Positions 50,092 through 59,217 of a stretch of 64,000 nucleotides of DNA are shown piece by piece. Made by a program: the position numbers and the translations under genes. Origin of the DNA: DATLZU01 sp035573855 (GTDB lineage: Bacteria > Nitrospirota > Nitrospiria > Nitrospirales > Nitrospiraceae); the NCBI GenBank assembly GCA_035573855.1, contig DATLZU010000062.1, positions 1 through 64,000 of the forward strand. Reading direction: 5' to 3'. A model generated the notes under the pieces. That model saw only the letters and a program-made list of their open reading frames with translations, was not told where the DNA came from and made no database searches. The number at the start of each line of letters is the position of its first letter. Position 1 is the stretch's first letter.

Positions 50092-51381
50092 GTGAGCGAG
50101 ACGGTACAGGTGACAAGGCCAACAACGAATGAGCTGGATACTCCGACCTACCGGTTAGCCGTTGCCCAGTTCGATCAGGCTGCCGAAGCCCTGAACCTGG
50201 ACCCCAACCTACGGCAACGGCTGAAGCTGCCGCAACGCTCCTTAATCGTCAGCATTCCTGTCCGCATGGATAATGGATCCGTAGAAGTGTTTACCGGCTA
50301 TCGCGTACAGCATGATTCCTCGCGCGGCCCCTCGAAGGGCGGGATTCGCTATCACCCCGACGTGAACCTCGGCGAAGTGGCGGCGTTGGCCATGTGGATG
50401 ACCTGGAAATGTGCCTTGGCCGGTCTTCCCTACGGCGGCGCGAAGGGGGGCGTCAAAGTTGCTCCCAAAAAACTATCCCGTTCCGAATTACAAAGGCTGA
50501 CCCGCCGTTATGCTGCGGAAATTTTCCCGTTGATCGGTCCCGACAAAGACGTGCCGGCCCCTGATGTCGGGACCGACGCCCAGGTGATGGCCTGGATTAT
50601 GGACACGTACAGCCAACAGGTCGGTTACGCCGTGCAGGGCGTCGTGACGGGGAAACCGCTTTCGATCGGCGGTAGTCTGGGCCGCGAGGAAGCCACAGGT
50701 CGCGGCGTCGTGTACGTGACTATGGAGGCACTTCGCCATTTGAAGATGGATATTGAGAAGGCGACTGTCGCCATCCAAGGATTCGGCAATGTCGGTTCCA
50801 ACACGGCGTTGATCATGCAGGAGGCTGGAGCAAAGGTCATAGCGGTGAGCGATGTTACGGGCGGCATCTACAACGCAAAAGGGCTGGATATCCCGGAGTT
50901 GCTCAGGCGCTATCGGACCAACGGGCAAACCCTTCGGGACACCAAGATGGGCGACTTTCTCACCAATGAAGAGCTTCTGCAGTTGAACTGTACGGTGCTG
51001 GTGCCGGCCGCGCTCTCCGAGCAGATCACCGAAAAAAACGCAGCCAACCTCCGCTGCCGCATTCTGGCGGAGGGGGCCAACGGGCCCACCACGCTGGAGG
51101 CCGATCGCATTCTCATCGACAAAGGTGTCTTTATTATTCCTGATATCCTGGCCAACTCGGGAGGGGTGATCGTGTCCTATTTCGAGTGGGTGCAGGACGC
51201 TCAACGGTTCTTCTGGAAGGCCAAGGATATTCAGGAACGTCTACACGAGATCATCACAAACGCGTTTCACCGCACATTGAGCTTTGCATCGGCGAAAAAG
51301 ACCTCTATGCGGATGGCGGCCTTGATGAGCGGGATCGACAAGGTGGCCCAAGCGCATTTACAACGCGGACTTTATCCATAG
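50092..51381 (+). CDS. Glutamate dehydrogenase family (Glu/Leu/Phe/Val dehydrogenase)
   Basis: The 429-aa product has SRGPSKGGIRYHPDV, LPYGGAKGGVKV with catalytic Lys, VPAPDVGTDAQVMAWIMDTYS with Asp, and the NAD(P) site TVAIQGFGNVGSNTALIMQ. It matches the length of hexameric glutamate dehydrogenases; amino-acid choice (Glu) is by family likelihood. GTG start at 50092 has GGGAGG just upstream. Confidence 0.94.
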   Translation: MSETVQVTRPTTNELDTPTYRLAVAQFDQAAEALNLDPNLRQRLKLPQRSLIVSIPVRMDNGSVEVFTGYRVQHDSSRGPSKGGIRYHPDVNLGEVAALAMWMTWKCALAGLPYGGAKGGVKVAPKKLSRSELQRLTRRYAAEIFPLIGPDKDVPAPDVGTDAQVMAWIMDTYSQQVGYAVQGVVTGKPLSIGGSLGREEATGRGVVYVTMEALRHLKMDIEKATVAIQGFGNVGSNTALIMQEAGAKVIAVSDVTGGIYNAKGLDIPELLRRYRTNGQTLRDTKMGDFLTNEELLQLNCTVLVPAALSEQITEKNAANLRCRILAEGANGPTTLEADRILIDKGVFIIPDILANSGGVIVSYFEWVQDAQRFFWKAKDIQERLHEIITNAFHRTLSFASAKKTSMRMAALMSGIDKVAQAHLQRGLYP

Positions 51382-51453
51382 TGGAGCGTGGCGTGAGAGG
51401 GGGATAAGCGAGAGGCTTTAACGGACACGTCTCACGCCCGCTAGGGCACCCAA

Positions 51454-51843
51454 ATGAAATACATCTTAGCGGCGATCGCCGGAGTCTGGGCGGCAGATGG
51501 TCTCTCTCTGTTGCTTGCTCCCCGCCATGTTGTCACAAGGGTTCGGGAGGTGTTGGCCATTTCTCCTGCGGTTCTGCGGTGGGAAGCTCTGGCGACCTGT
51601 TTCGGAATCGTGCTGATCGTTTCGACGAAAGAACTGCGGTATCAGCCGCTCTGGGTCATCACCGGGATCGCCATGATCGCCAAAGGCCTGTTCCTCGCGA
51701 CCGGCCCCGAACCTTGGCGACGCCGAATTTTGGAGTGGTGCCTCAGTCGGGAAGATATCGACTATCGATTCTGGGGCTTGGGCCTCTGTGCGTTGGCGCT
51801 TCTGCTGCTCAATGCATTGGGCTGGCTGGGAGACGCAGGTTGA
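51454..51843 (+). CDS. Small multi-pass membrane protein
   Basis: The 129-aa protein has four hydrophobic segments: KYILAAIAGVWAADGLSLLL, LATCFGIVLIVST, LWVITGIAMIAKGLFLAT and GLGLCALALLLLNALGW. No motif of a known transporter. It lies 72 bp after the glutamate dehydrogenase gene on the same strand. Function unknown. Confidence 0.75.
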   Translation: MKYILAAIAGVWAADGLSLLLAPRHVVTRVREVLAISPAVLRWEALATCFGIVLIVSTKELRYQPLWVITGIAMIAKGLFLATGPEPWRRRILEWCLSREDIDYRFWGLGLCALALLLLNALGWLGDAG

Positions 51844-51883
51844 TAGAACGGGTGTCGGCCGGCAAGACGTGCGCGAGCTCTCC

Positions 51884-52177
51884 ATGAAGCATGACGAAAT
51901 CGCCGCCCTGTGGGAAGAGCACCGGTCAGCTCGGTGGCCTCGTTTGTCGAGTCCAAACGAGGGCGAGCTCATGACGTTGGATACGGTGATCAGTGGCTGC
52001 GTCGTCTATTATCTGGATACCGCGGAGGGACTGGATAAACCGCGGGTGAACATTCTTCGGGACTGCCTAGCGGATCTTAATGGGCTTCTTCCGGATCTCA
52101 CCGAAGACGTCAGCCCTTATTTCGAGCGCCTCCGGCTGCTGGCCGAGTTGCTGCTTCGCCCCTATACGGCTGGTTGA
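51884..52177 (+). CDS. Small hypothetical protein
   Basis: The 97-aa protein begins MKHDEIAALWEEHRSARWPRL and contains LDTVISGCVVYYLDTAEGLDKPRVNILRDCLADLNGLLPDL. It is soluble and helical, with two cysteines. It is on the same strand as the membrane protein, 40 bp later. Not recognised. Confidence 0.7.
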   Translation: MKHDEIAALWEEHRSARWPRLSSPNEGELMTLDTVISGCVVYYLDTAEGLDKPRVNILRDCLADLNGLLPDLTEDVSPYFERLRLLAELLLRPYTAG

Positions 52178-52233
52178 CCGCTCACCCTGCGGAAACGGGG
52201 CAGGATGTCCGACCCTGTCCCCGACCGCGATTC

Positions 52234-52689
52234 CTATGGCACTTCGACGATGTCTTTCTTCATCGGCCCGAGCAAGGCCAACAGCTCCTGTTGCTCCCGT
52301 TTCGGCACGTTGAATTTGTCCAGGGCGCCGACCAGATCTTCCACCAGCGCGTCGAAGTCGGCGTTAGTGATTTTCATGCCGGCATGGGCGGTTTTCATAT
52401 CCCGCCCTGTATAGATGCAAGGCCCGCCGGCAGCCATACAGACTTGATCGACGAGATGGCGCTTGAGCTTTGGAATGTCGGTCGTGGCAAACCGTCCGTT
52501 GATCCGGGCGTCGGCCGCCACGTTCGCGACGAACTGATCCACCACGGCCGTAATGGCTTCCTTGCCCCCGAGCCGGTCATAAAGAGACTTGGCCGCTCTG
52601 GAACTCCCCGTTCCCTCTGCACATCCCGCCATCGCGACAACAATTCCGCTGACTAGAAGCCCTGCGTACCATGACTGTCTCCGCATCAT
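52234..52689 (-). CDS. Exported truncated haemoglobin (group 1), lipoprotein-like
   Basis: The 151-aa product has a signal with lipobox VAMAGC, then a group-1 truncated globin: SLYDRLGGKEAITAVVDQFVANV, LVDQVCMAAGGPCIYTGRDM and KTAHAGMKITNADFDALV, in which His of TAHAG is the proximal haem ligand. Truncated globins are usually cytoplasmic; a membrane-anchored form outside the cytoplasm suggests O2 or NO handling in the periplasm. Start ATG 52689 or the adjacent ATG 52686. It is divergent from the LysR gene. Confidence 0.88.
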   Translation of the reverse strand: MMRRQSWYAGLLVSGIVVAMAGCAEGTGSSRAAKSLYDRLGGKEAITAVVDQFVANVAADARINGRFATTDIPKLKRHLVDQVCMAAGGPCIYTGRDMKTAHAGMKITNADFDALVEDLVGALDKFNVPKREQQELLALLGPMKKDIVEVP

Positions 52690-52845
52690 TTTCCTCCCTA
52701 GATGAACGCCCAACGCCGCTCTGGCGGCCAGATCTCATTGGGGCTGACGAGTCCCCACCTTCTCCGCCAGCGCCAGTATCGAGCTGGTGATTCAATTTAA
52801 TAAGCGATCCGGGAGCTATCAATCCAATATATGTTCATAATAAAA

Positions 52846-52873
52846 TGAATAATTAAATCCTATACATGATTCA
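52846..52873. promoter_or_regulatory. Possible LysR-type operator between divergent genes
   Basis: TGAAT and ATTCA face each other 18 bp apart in an AT-rich segment between the globin and LysR start codons, ending 12 bp before the LysR ATG. LysR regulators often bind such imperfect dyads (T-N11-A type). The arms are short, so confidence is low. Confidence 0.3.
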
Positions 52874-52885
52874 GACATCCTTTCC

Positions 52886-53827
52886 ATGGAACTGAGACAT
52901 CTGCGATATTTTTTAGCCGTCGCTGACGCCCAAAACTTTTCACGCGCCGCGGAAACCGTGCACGTCTCGCAGCCCTCCCTTTCGGTTCAGATCCGCGCTC
53001 TGGAAGAGGAGTTAGGAATCCGGCTCTTCGACCGCCTCGGACGGAAGGTCGTGCTGACACGGGCCGGAGAAATCTTTCGCGAGCACGCCGAACGGGTGAT
53101 GAGGGAACTGGAGCAAGCATCGCAATCGGTCCAGGAGTTGCAGGGCGCGAGAAAAGGCCGACTGGTCGTTGGCTCGCTGTCTACTGTCAACTCCTATCTC
53201 ATTCCTTTGCTCGTCGCTCGCTTCAAGCGCAGGTTCCCCGGCATCCATCTGCGGATCCAGGCACAACCGTCGTCTGACATTGTGGCTTCGTTGCTGGCCA
53301 ATCGTCTGGATCTCGGGATTTGCCTGCTTCCTGTTGTTGACGATCGCTTGACGACAACGCCGTTGTTCGACGAACGGCTTGCGTTGGTCGCTCCCGCAAG
53401 CTTTCCCATTAGAAAAGCTCGCCTGCGGATGCGGGAATTGGCCGGCCTGCCACTTGTGCTGATGCCGGTGGATTACTGTTTGCGTAAAATGATCGAAGCC
53501 GAGTGCAGCAAGGTCGGTATTGAACCACAGGTCGTCCTCGAGATGACGTCGCCGGAAGGCATTCTTGAAGCGGTGGCGGAGGGGGCTGGCTTGACCATCT
53601 TGCCGGAACTCTACGTGCGCCTTCACCTTCGCAGACGGTGCCTTCGCACCGTCGACCTTATCGACCCGACACCGCGGCATTCGGTGGGGTTGGTCCATCC
53701 GACCAACCGATACCAGAGTCTTGCGGCGAGAGAGTTCGCCGGCCTTTGCCAATCGATCGTGAGAGAACTATTGTCCGCATCAAGGGAGGGAGCATCCCAA
53801 CGGATCGGGTCGGTCACCAGTGGCTGA
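52886..53827 (+). CDS. LysR-family transcriptional regulator
   Basis: The 313-aa protein has the winged-helix start LRHLRYFLAVADAQNFSRAAETVHVSQPSLSVQIRALEEELGIRLFDR and a periplasmic-binding-like effector domain with LVVGSLSTVNSYLIPLL and GLTILPELYVR. Overall it looks CynR-like. It is divergent from the exported truncated globin, which is the likely target (inference). No operator can be confirmed. Confidence 0.93.
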   Translation: MELRHLRYFLAVADAQNFSRAAETVHVSQPSLSVQIRALEEELGIRLFDRLGRKVVLTRAGEIFREHAERVMRELEQASQSVQELQGARKGRLVVGSLSTVNSYLIPLLVARFKRRFPGIHLRIQAQPSSDIVASLLANRLDLGICLLPVVDDRLTTTPLFDERLALVAPASFPIRKARLRMRELAGLPLVLMPVDYCLRKMIEAECSKVGIEPQVVLEMTSPEGILEAVAEGAGLTILPELYVRLHLRRRCLRTVDLIDPTPRHSVGLVHPTNRYQSLAAREFAGLCQSIVRELLSASREGASQRIGSVTSG

Positions 53828-53988
53828 GAGAAGGATTCAGGGATCCCCACACGTGAGGAAGAGGTAAAATAGCTGCTTCTTGCAAGTCGTAGGACCGTTC
53901 GTTACAATGCGTTATCTGACTGAGTTTCCTTCCGTACAGATCAGCCCTACCTCCACAACGTGATCCGTAATGACTCGAGGAGGACCCG

Positions 53989-54519
53989 ATGATTGAGAGA
54001 CAGTGTGTGGTGCTGGGTTTGCTTGTCGGTTTCACTGTCGTGTGGAATCCGTCTGTTCTCCCAGCCGAGCCGTATGAGCTAAGCAAGAACGACGTGATGG
54101 ATCCAAAAGCCGTCATCAGCACTGATATATCCCTATTCGGCGTCAAACTGGGTGATCCAGAAAGCAAAGCGGTGGACATTTTGGTCAACGAGAAGATACC
54201 TGGTGTCGTAGCCGAGCAGGAGGCGACGTTTATTCTCCTGCGCGATCAACGCAAACCGACCGGTCCCATGGCTGGCGTGCGGATACTGGACGGGAAAGTC
54301 GATCTCATTTTCATCAACAACCGCTTTGCCTACAAGACTCGGGGAATCCTCCGAAATGTCCTCAATAGTGAAAGCCCGGACGACATCCGGAAGTTGCTTG
54401 GCAAGGAAGACTACGGCGACGAAAACGTGATGGGAGCGGTTTTGAACTACGAGAAACAAGGGATCCTGGTGAATTATCTCGGGAAAGACGTCAACATCGA
54501 ATTCACGCTTCCGCGATAA
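53989..54519 (+). CDS. Exported protein of unknown function
   Basis: The 176-aa product has a signal peptide (VVLGLLVGFTVVWNPSVLPAEP). The body includes DISLFGVKLGDPESKAVDIL, DGKVDLIFINNRFAYKTRGIL and SPDDIRKLLGKEDY. No family recognised; the layout recalls small BamE-like periplasmic modules (G-x-x-x-x-V-x-x-x-L-G). Confidence 0.7.
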   Translation: MIERQCVVLGLLVGFTVVWNPSVLPAEPYELSKNDVMDPKAVISTDISLFGVKLGDPESKAVDILVNEKIPGVVAEQEATFILLRDQRKPTGPMAGVRILDGKVDLIFINNRFAYKTRGILRNVLNSESPDDIRKLLGKEDYGDENVMGAVLNYEKQGILVNYLGKDVNIEFTLPR

Positions 54520-54560
54520 CAGCTTGCTTCTCGAGACCCGGCAGCCCGTCGTACTGATTT

Positions 54561-54980
54561 ATGTGGGCGGACATCATTCTGGCCAGTTTCTTTTTCGCTC
54601 AATTTCCATCCGCCGCTCAGGAAGGAGTACCGGTTTTTCCTGAGGAGAGGTCTCCGTTTGACGCGCGACTTGCCCTCCTCGACTTCCGCGAACCTACCAC
54701 CATTCAAGGGCGGGTCCGCCTGATTGATGAGACCGAGCAGGCGGTGTGGCTTGATTGGGAAATGCGTCTGGACGTCTCCGTGCCGAACCGGAAGGAATGG
54801 CGGTCCATCGAAGGAGAGTTCCTATTACTTCTCTACGCGCTCGATTCAGAGCAGTTCGCCCGGCTTAAGCTCGTCGAGGCCGGGACCCGCCTGCTGCTCA
54901 TTGTCCAGTCTGACGAAGACGGGCGCCGTCGCATTCTGGCTTACCAGGATGCAAGGCTGCCTCCGCGATTTCCGCTGTGA
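54561..54980 (+). CDS. Hypothetical exported protein
   Basis: The 139-aa product has a short hydrophobic N-terminus (DIILASFFFAQFPSAAQ) and a beta-rich body (TIQGRVRLIDETEQAVWLDWEMRLDVSV, FLLLLYALDSEQFARLKLVEAGTRLLLIVQSD). It is convergent with the carboxypeptidase gene, with 2 bp between their stops. Function unknown. Confidence 0.65.
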   Translation: MWADIILASFFFAQFPSAAQEGVPVFPEERSPFDARLALLDFREPTTIQGRVRLIDETEQAVWLDWEMRLDVSVPNRKEWRSIEGEFLLLLYALDSEQFARLKLVEAGTRLLLIVQSDEDGRRRILAYQDARLPPRFPL

Positions 54981-54982
54981 TG

Positions 54983-55936
54983 TTACCGAAGCGTATCCGG
55001 TTCGCCGTCGAGCGCGTCGAGCCCAAAACGGATCAGACGCAACGCGGTCGTCCAACGGCGCTTGGCGTTGAGGAGCACGAGCAGGAGGTCTCTCCCGTCT
55101 TGAGAGACCTTCGCGACCAAGCATCGCCCGGCTTTGGAGGTGAACCCGGTCTTCACTCCCTCGACGCCGGGCACGGTTCCAAGGAGACGGTTAGTGTTTC
55201 GGAGTAGATAAGGCCGGCTTCCGTTAACGGGTGTGATGATCTCCCGTTCTGCTCGCACCAACTGCTTGAAGACAGGATGCCGGAGGGCGAACTCGCTCAG
55301 TTTGGCCAGGTCTTCAGCGGTCGAGTAGTGATCCGGTGCGTCGAATCCGCAACCGTTGCTGAAGTGCGTGTCGGTCAGGCCCAACGCGCTGGCCTTGGCG
55401 TTCATCAGCAGCACAAATTGTTCTTCATCCCCGCCGACATGCTCGACGGCCGCCAAGCAGGCGTCGTTGGCCGACACGATCAACATCGCCTTGAGTAAAT
55501 CTTCCAGCCGAAACACCTGTCCGGCCTTCAGCCCCAAGCGAATCTTGTGAGCACGCGCCGCCCAAGGGCTGACGATGACTTGATCGTCCAAATTGCCGTA
55601 TTCCAGGATGACCAGCGCCGACATGATTTTGGTCAAACTCGCCGGCGATAGACGCTTCGAAGCTTCGAATTCATACAGGGTGCGCCCGGTGTTGAGGTCC
55701 TTGAGCAGCACGCCATGCGCGGGAATCCGACGCCAGGGCAAGGGACGCGGCGCCTTCGTTTCCTGAGCGAACTGCGGCCGCTGTATGGACGCGGGAACCG
55801 CTTCGGCGGCGGCCGTCGAAACGGACTGGACCAACCACCACACAGCCAGCAATACGATCAGCCCGCTCGTTCTCACACCGCAAAGACGGTCGTCTTTTCC
55901 GCTTTCCTTAGTCACACAGCCCGTGGATAGGCGCAT
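54983..55936 (-). CDS. D-alanyl-D-alanine carboxypeptidase (S11 family, DacA/DacF type)
   Basis: The 317-aa product has a membrane/signal segment (LIVLLAVWWLVQSVSTAAA) and the three penicillin-binding motifs: SLTKIM (SxxK), SANDA (SxN) and KTGFT (KTG). It trims D-Ala from peptidoglycan pentapeptides. The C-terminal beta domain of DacA is short or absent, making it a compact form. Confidence 0.93.
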   Translation of the reverse strand: MRLSTGCVTKESGKDDRLCGVRTSGLIVLLAVWWLVQSVSTAAAEAVPASIQRPQFAQETKAPRPLPWRRIPAHGVLLKDLNTGRTLYEFEASKRLSPASLTKIMSALVILEYGNLDDQVIVSPWAARAHKIRLGLKAGQVFRLEDLLKAMLIVSANDACLAAVEHVGGDEEQFVLLMNAKASALGLTDTHFSNGCGFDAPDHYSTAEDLAKLSEFALRHPVFKQLVRAEREIITPVNGSRPYLLRNTNRLLGTVPGVEGVKTGFTSKAGRCLVAKVSQDGRDLLLVLLNAKRRWTTALRLIRFGLDALDGEPDTLR

Positions 55937-55955
55937 CGGCGATGATCAGCGAAAG

Positions 55956-56144
55956 CTACAGCGTGTAGTATTCCCGGACCTTGGATCCTCGGAATCCGCT
56001 CTCGAGGACTTTATGGAAAAACCGCAGCAGGTCGGCCAAATCGAGCCAAAAGCCGCAGTTCAAACAACGGGCGTACAGCCGGCGGTTGACGAGCGTGTAA
56101 TGCCGCTCGATCATCATAAATCCGTTGCATTTCAAACAGTGCAT
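55956..56144 (-). CDS. Small zinc-ribbon-like protein
   Basis: The 62-aa product contains MHCLKCNGFMMIERHYTLVNRRLYARCLNCGFWLDL: two CxxC pairs separated by 20 residues, a zinc-ribbon layout. The C-terminus is basic and helical. It sits 20 bp beyond the carboxypeptidase start region on the same strand. Target unknown. Confidence 0.7.
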   Translation of the reverse strand: MHCLKCNGFMMIERHYTLVNRRLYARCLNCGFWLDLADLLRFFHKVLESGFRGSKVREYYTL

Positions 56145-56175
56145 GGACCTGGCGCTGACGAAAGGCGGCCGTATA

Positions 56176-56376
56176 TCACCGCAGCCGGTTCAGGATCAAC
56201 GCAATGCAGCCGGCCAATAGCCCGCCGCCCAAGATCGTGACCGCGAAGGAAAGGTACGCGCTCGGGCCGCCCGCTGGATGCGTACCATAGAGAAGGTCTC
56301 GGACACCCCCTTGCACCATCAGGACCGACAAGGTTGTGAGCGATCCCATACTGAACCACCACAGAAACGTTCTCAC
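56176..56376 (-). CDS. Small membrane protein
   Basis: The 66-aa protein has two hydrophobic segments (WWFSMGSLTTLSVLMV and SFAVTILGGGLLAGCIALIL). No ribosome binding site stands out. It may be co-transcribed with the small zinc-ribbon gene 31 bp downstream. Function unknown. Confidence 0.6.
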   Translation of the reverse strand: MRTFLWWFSMGSLTTLSVLMVQGGVRDLLYGTHPAGGPSAYLSFAVTILGGGLLAGCIALILNRLR

Positions 56377-56528
56377 TGGAGATTGCTGATCAGCTCAGCG
56401 TGATGGAAACCGCTTGTTGGTTGGGAAGTCAACCGCGTGTTGGAGGCCACTCTAACGTAGGCTCTCCACCCTGTCAAGAATCGCTCGGAATTTCCGGCGC
56501 CGGGCACAAAGCCGTTCCGATACCCGTT

Positions 56529-57791
56529 TCATCCTTGGCGGTGGTCCGGTGACGCCAATGTCTTGAGGCCACGGTGGAGAAATATCGAAACGGTACCGGC
56601 TCCGTTGTCTGCCGTGACCAGACCAGGTTCTTCTTCATCCTTGGTCGTCACATGAAACTCCGCAAGGGCGAACGGTCCCGCTTTCGTGCGATAGTTCCGC
56701 GGCGGGTACTCGAAGGTCCCGTCGCCTTTGCCGAAGAGAATCGACAGATTGTTCGATTGGAGATTCACAATGGCCACATCGGGGACATGGTCTCCATTGA
56801 AGTCCTTCGCGAGACCAAAATTCGGACCAGCGTCGGCCCCGGAGTCCTTCCCATTCTGAAACGTCGCGTTGCCGTTTCCGAGGAAGATCGTAAACGTGTC
56901 CTTGTCGCCGTTGATCACGAGGAGATCCCGGATACGGTCATTGTTGAAGTCGGCGAAGCTCACGCCCAACGGACGCTTGCCGGTTCGATAATCGGTGGGA
57001 TCACGAAACGTCCCATCGCCGTTGCCGATCCAAATAGAAACGGCGCTCGACATCGGCCCTCCGTTGGTAACCGCCAGATCGACGTGGCCGTCCCCGTTGA
57101 GATCGGCAAGCGCGACCGACGTCGGGGTGTCGCCGTACTCATATTGCTGTCCCTCTTCGAATTGTCCTCTTCCTGTTCCCAAAAAGATCTTGATCTTGTC
57201 GTTCCGTAAGGCCACGACGAGGTCCGGCTTCTGATCGCCATTCAGATCATCGCTAGCGACAGACACAGGCGTCCGGTGGACCGCATAGCGAGGTCCTTCC
57301 TGAAAAGCACCGCCGGCGCGTCCATAATAGATCGCCACCTGATCGCTGCCGGAGCAGGCAACCGCAACATCCAGCCTCTCGTCCCCATCGAAATCCTTGG
57401 CCGCCAGTGCGCGCGGCTCTTTGCACACGTTGATCTGTACCTGATCTTTGAACGTGCCGTCACCGTTGCCGATAAGCAGCGACAGGGTATTACCGCCGAT
57501 GTTGGTGGTCATCAGATCGGTGAACCCGTCGCCATTGAAATCGGCCGGAGTGACCGATGTCGGGTTTTTGCCCACCGGATAGCTGGCGAACAGGTAAAAC
57601 AAATCGGGAGGGACATAGGAGTCTTTCTTGGCGCAGCCGCTGATTCCCGGAAGAGCGGGGGAAAACAGCAGACTCATAGCGGCAAGGAATGAGCCGGACC
57701 AGCCGATCAACTTGGCTCGTCTCCGAGCGTTTCTGCTAGCACTGATCCGGAATGCTTCGATCCGGAATGCTTCAGGGTACCCTTGGCACAT
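56529..57791 (-). CDS. FG-GAP/VCBS-repeat lipoprotein
   Basis: The protein of up to 420 aa has lipobox SPALPGISGC and then about six integrin-like FG-GAP repeats: NPTSVTPADFNGDGFTDLMTTNIGGNTLSLLIGNGDGTFK, VSVASDDLNGDQKPDLVVAL..., and LGVSFADFNNDRIRDLLVINGD..., each with a DxNxDxxxDL calcium-binding loop. It forms a beta propeller, probably at the cell surface. The start is uncertain: a 15-nt tandem duplication (57744-57773) lies in the N-terminal coding part before the signal. Confidence 0.88.
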   Translation of the reverse strand: MCQGYPEAFRIEAFRISASRNARRRAKLIGWSGSFLAAMSLLFSPALPGISGCAKKDSYVPPDLFYLFASYPVGKNPTSVTPADFNGDGFTDLMTTNIGGNTLSLLIGNGDGTFKDQVQINVCKEPRALAAKDFDGDERLDVAVACSGSDQVAIYYGRAGGAFQEGPRYAVHRTPVSVASDDLNGDQKPDLVVALRNDKIKIFLGTGRGQFEEGQQYEYGDTPTSVALADLNGDGHVDLAVTNGGPMSSAVSIWIGNGDGTFRDPTDYRTGKRPLGVSFADFNNDRIRDLLVINGDKDTFTIFLGNGNATFQNGKDSGADAGPNFGLAKDFNGDHVPDVAIVNLQSNNLSILFGKGDGTFEYPPRNYRTKAGPFALAEFHVTTKDEEEPGLVTADNGAGTVSIFLHRGLKTLASPDHRQG

Positions 57792-57993
57792 CAGCGACCC
57801 GCTGCCTTCGTGGCAGAACGACGGGAGGGAGTATACAAAGTGAACCGCACTGTTCGCAACGGAGATTCCAGCGCGGGTCAGACCGGCGCCGACGAGATCG
57901 TCCCGATTTCACCGGCCAGAGGGATTGAACGCCAGGTCGTTTGAAAAATCGAAAATAGCTGCGTTAAAATGTTCTTATCTTGAGGAGGGAATC

Positions 57994-58314
57994 ATGAGTG
58001 ACACCGTGCAGATCGAGTTAACCATGTACGGGATCGCCGAAGTGTTGAAATGGTGCATCGACAGAAACAAGGGGCGAATTCCCGGCGTCGACACGGCGGG
58101 CTTCAAGAAAATGCAAGCCCTTTTGGCGGAAAAACCGCAGGTCAGCGATTACACCACCTTGGACCAGTTTTGGAAGAAGAAGGTGGTGCTGGAACTGACA
58201 AAAGAAGAAGTGGAGACCATCGACCGGTGTTTATATGACATCCCCAATATGGAGAACGTCCCGTTACCGCAGATCCGCCATAAGTTCTGGCCGAAGCAGC
58301 CCGTCACGCACTGA
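57994..58314 (+). CDS. Hypothetical soluble protein
   Basis: The 106-aa protein begins MSDTVQIELTMYGIAEVLKWCIDRNKGRIPGVDTAGFKKMQALLAEKPQ and ends IRHKFWPKQPVTH. TGAGGAGGGA just upstream fixes the start at 57994. It is flanked by minus-strand genes, so it has its own promoter. Family not recognised. Confidence 0.75.
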   Translation: MSDTVQIELTMYGIAEVLKWCIDRNKGRIPGVDTAGFKKMQALLAEKPQVSDYTTLDQFWKKKVVLELTKEEVETIDRCLYDIPNMENVPLPQIRHKFWPKQPVTH

Positions 58315-58418
58315 ACTCCTTTATCTTATCTTATCCACGCCGCAACATTCTTCCCTCCACATGTCTCGGCGAAAACTCTTCCTGATTTTGCTCCAAAGGC
58401 ACGCGCCAGGGCGGCCGC

Positions 58419-59027
58419 CTACCGCGCCCAAGTCACGGGATCGTCCGCAACAACACGAGACAGAGCAGCTAGGCGGGTTCGACAGAAACGAGTGACAGGG
58501 TCAGTGTCGGCGTCCGGATCGATACCGTCCCACAAGACGGAACGGATGTTCCATCGCACGATGGGATAGAAAATGATCGCGGGATTCGTGAAGAGCACGG
58601 TTTGGATTTCGGACAGGAGCTGATCTTCCTCCAGCCGTGTGCGAAACCGCTCGTAGACCAGACCGTACCACGTCATCGTGTCGCGGTAGCGAGCCTTCGC
58701 TTCCGCCAATTTGGCGAAGGCCCGCTCCTCTCGTTCCGTCAGGGGAGGCTCGTACCATTCGGGGGACCATGCACCGGCGATTGGTACCGGGTGGAAACGC
58801 GGCGAGGACCTGTTCCTGCGAAACCAGCCTTCCTGTCTGGCCTGCATCTCCGCACGCCATTCGTGCTCCAAGCGCCGGATTTCATGATAAGCTGATAAAA
58901 ACTCATGAGTGAGACTGGCCAAGCACCGTGCTTCTCGCTCCAACGCCGTCGCGCAACCGGTCACGGCAACCCAGCATAGCCCCACCGTCATCGCTCTCTT
59001 CAGAATATGGGGTCGGCGCGCGGACAT
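58419..59027 (-). CDS. Hypothetical lipoprotein
   Basis: The 202-aa product has signal MTVGLCWVAVTGC (lipobox VTGC) after a short basic N-terminus. The body is charged and helical with an Arg/Trp-rich stretch (AEMQARQEGWFRRNRSS) and a long helix (EEDQLLSEIQTVLF). Start 59027 is chosen to put the lipobox near the N-terminus. Function unknown. Confidence 0.7.
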   Translation of the reverse strand: MSARRPHILKRAMTVGLCWVAVTGCATALEREARCLASLTHEFLSAYHEIRRLEHEWRAEMQARQEGWFRRNRSSPRFHPVPIAGAWSPEWYEPPLTEREERAFAKLAEAKARYRDTMTWYGLVYERFRTRLEEDQLLSEIQTVLFTNPAIIFYPIVRWNIRSVLWDGIDPDADTDPVTRFCRTRLAALSRVVADDPVTWAR

Positions 59028-59217
59028 GCTGCATTTCACCCTACGCTTGTGGCAGGCTGTCTTCAAGTCGATAACAATGCACACTGGACATGACCAGCCG
59101 CCCGGGAGAGCAGGCATCAACTGTTGCGCGGGTGCGCAAGGAACCTTCCGGGTCCGGTCTGGAATCAAGCGACTGGGCAGTTTGAGGTGGGTCGGGCGGC
59201 AAAGGCGGCGGCGCTGA

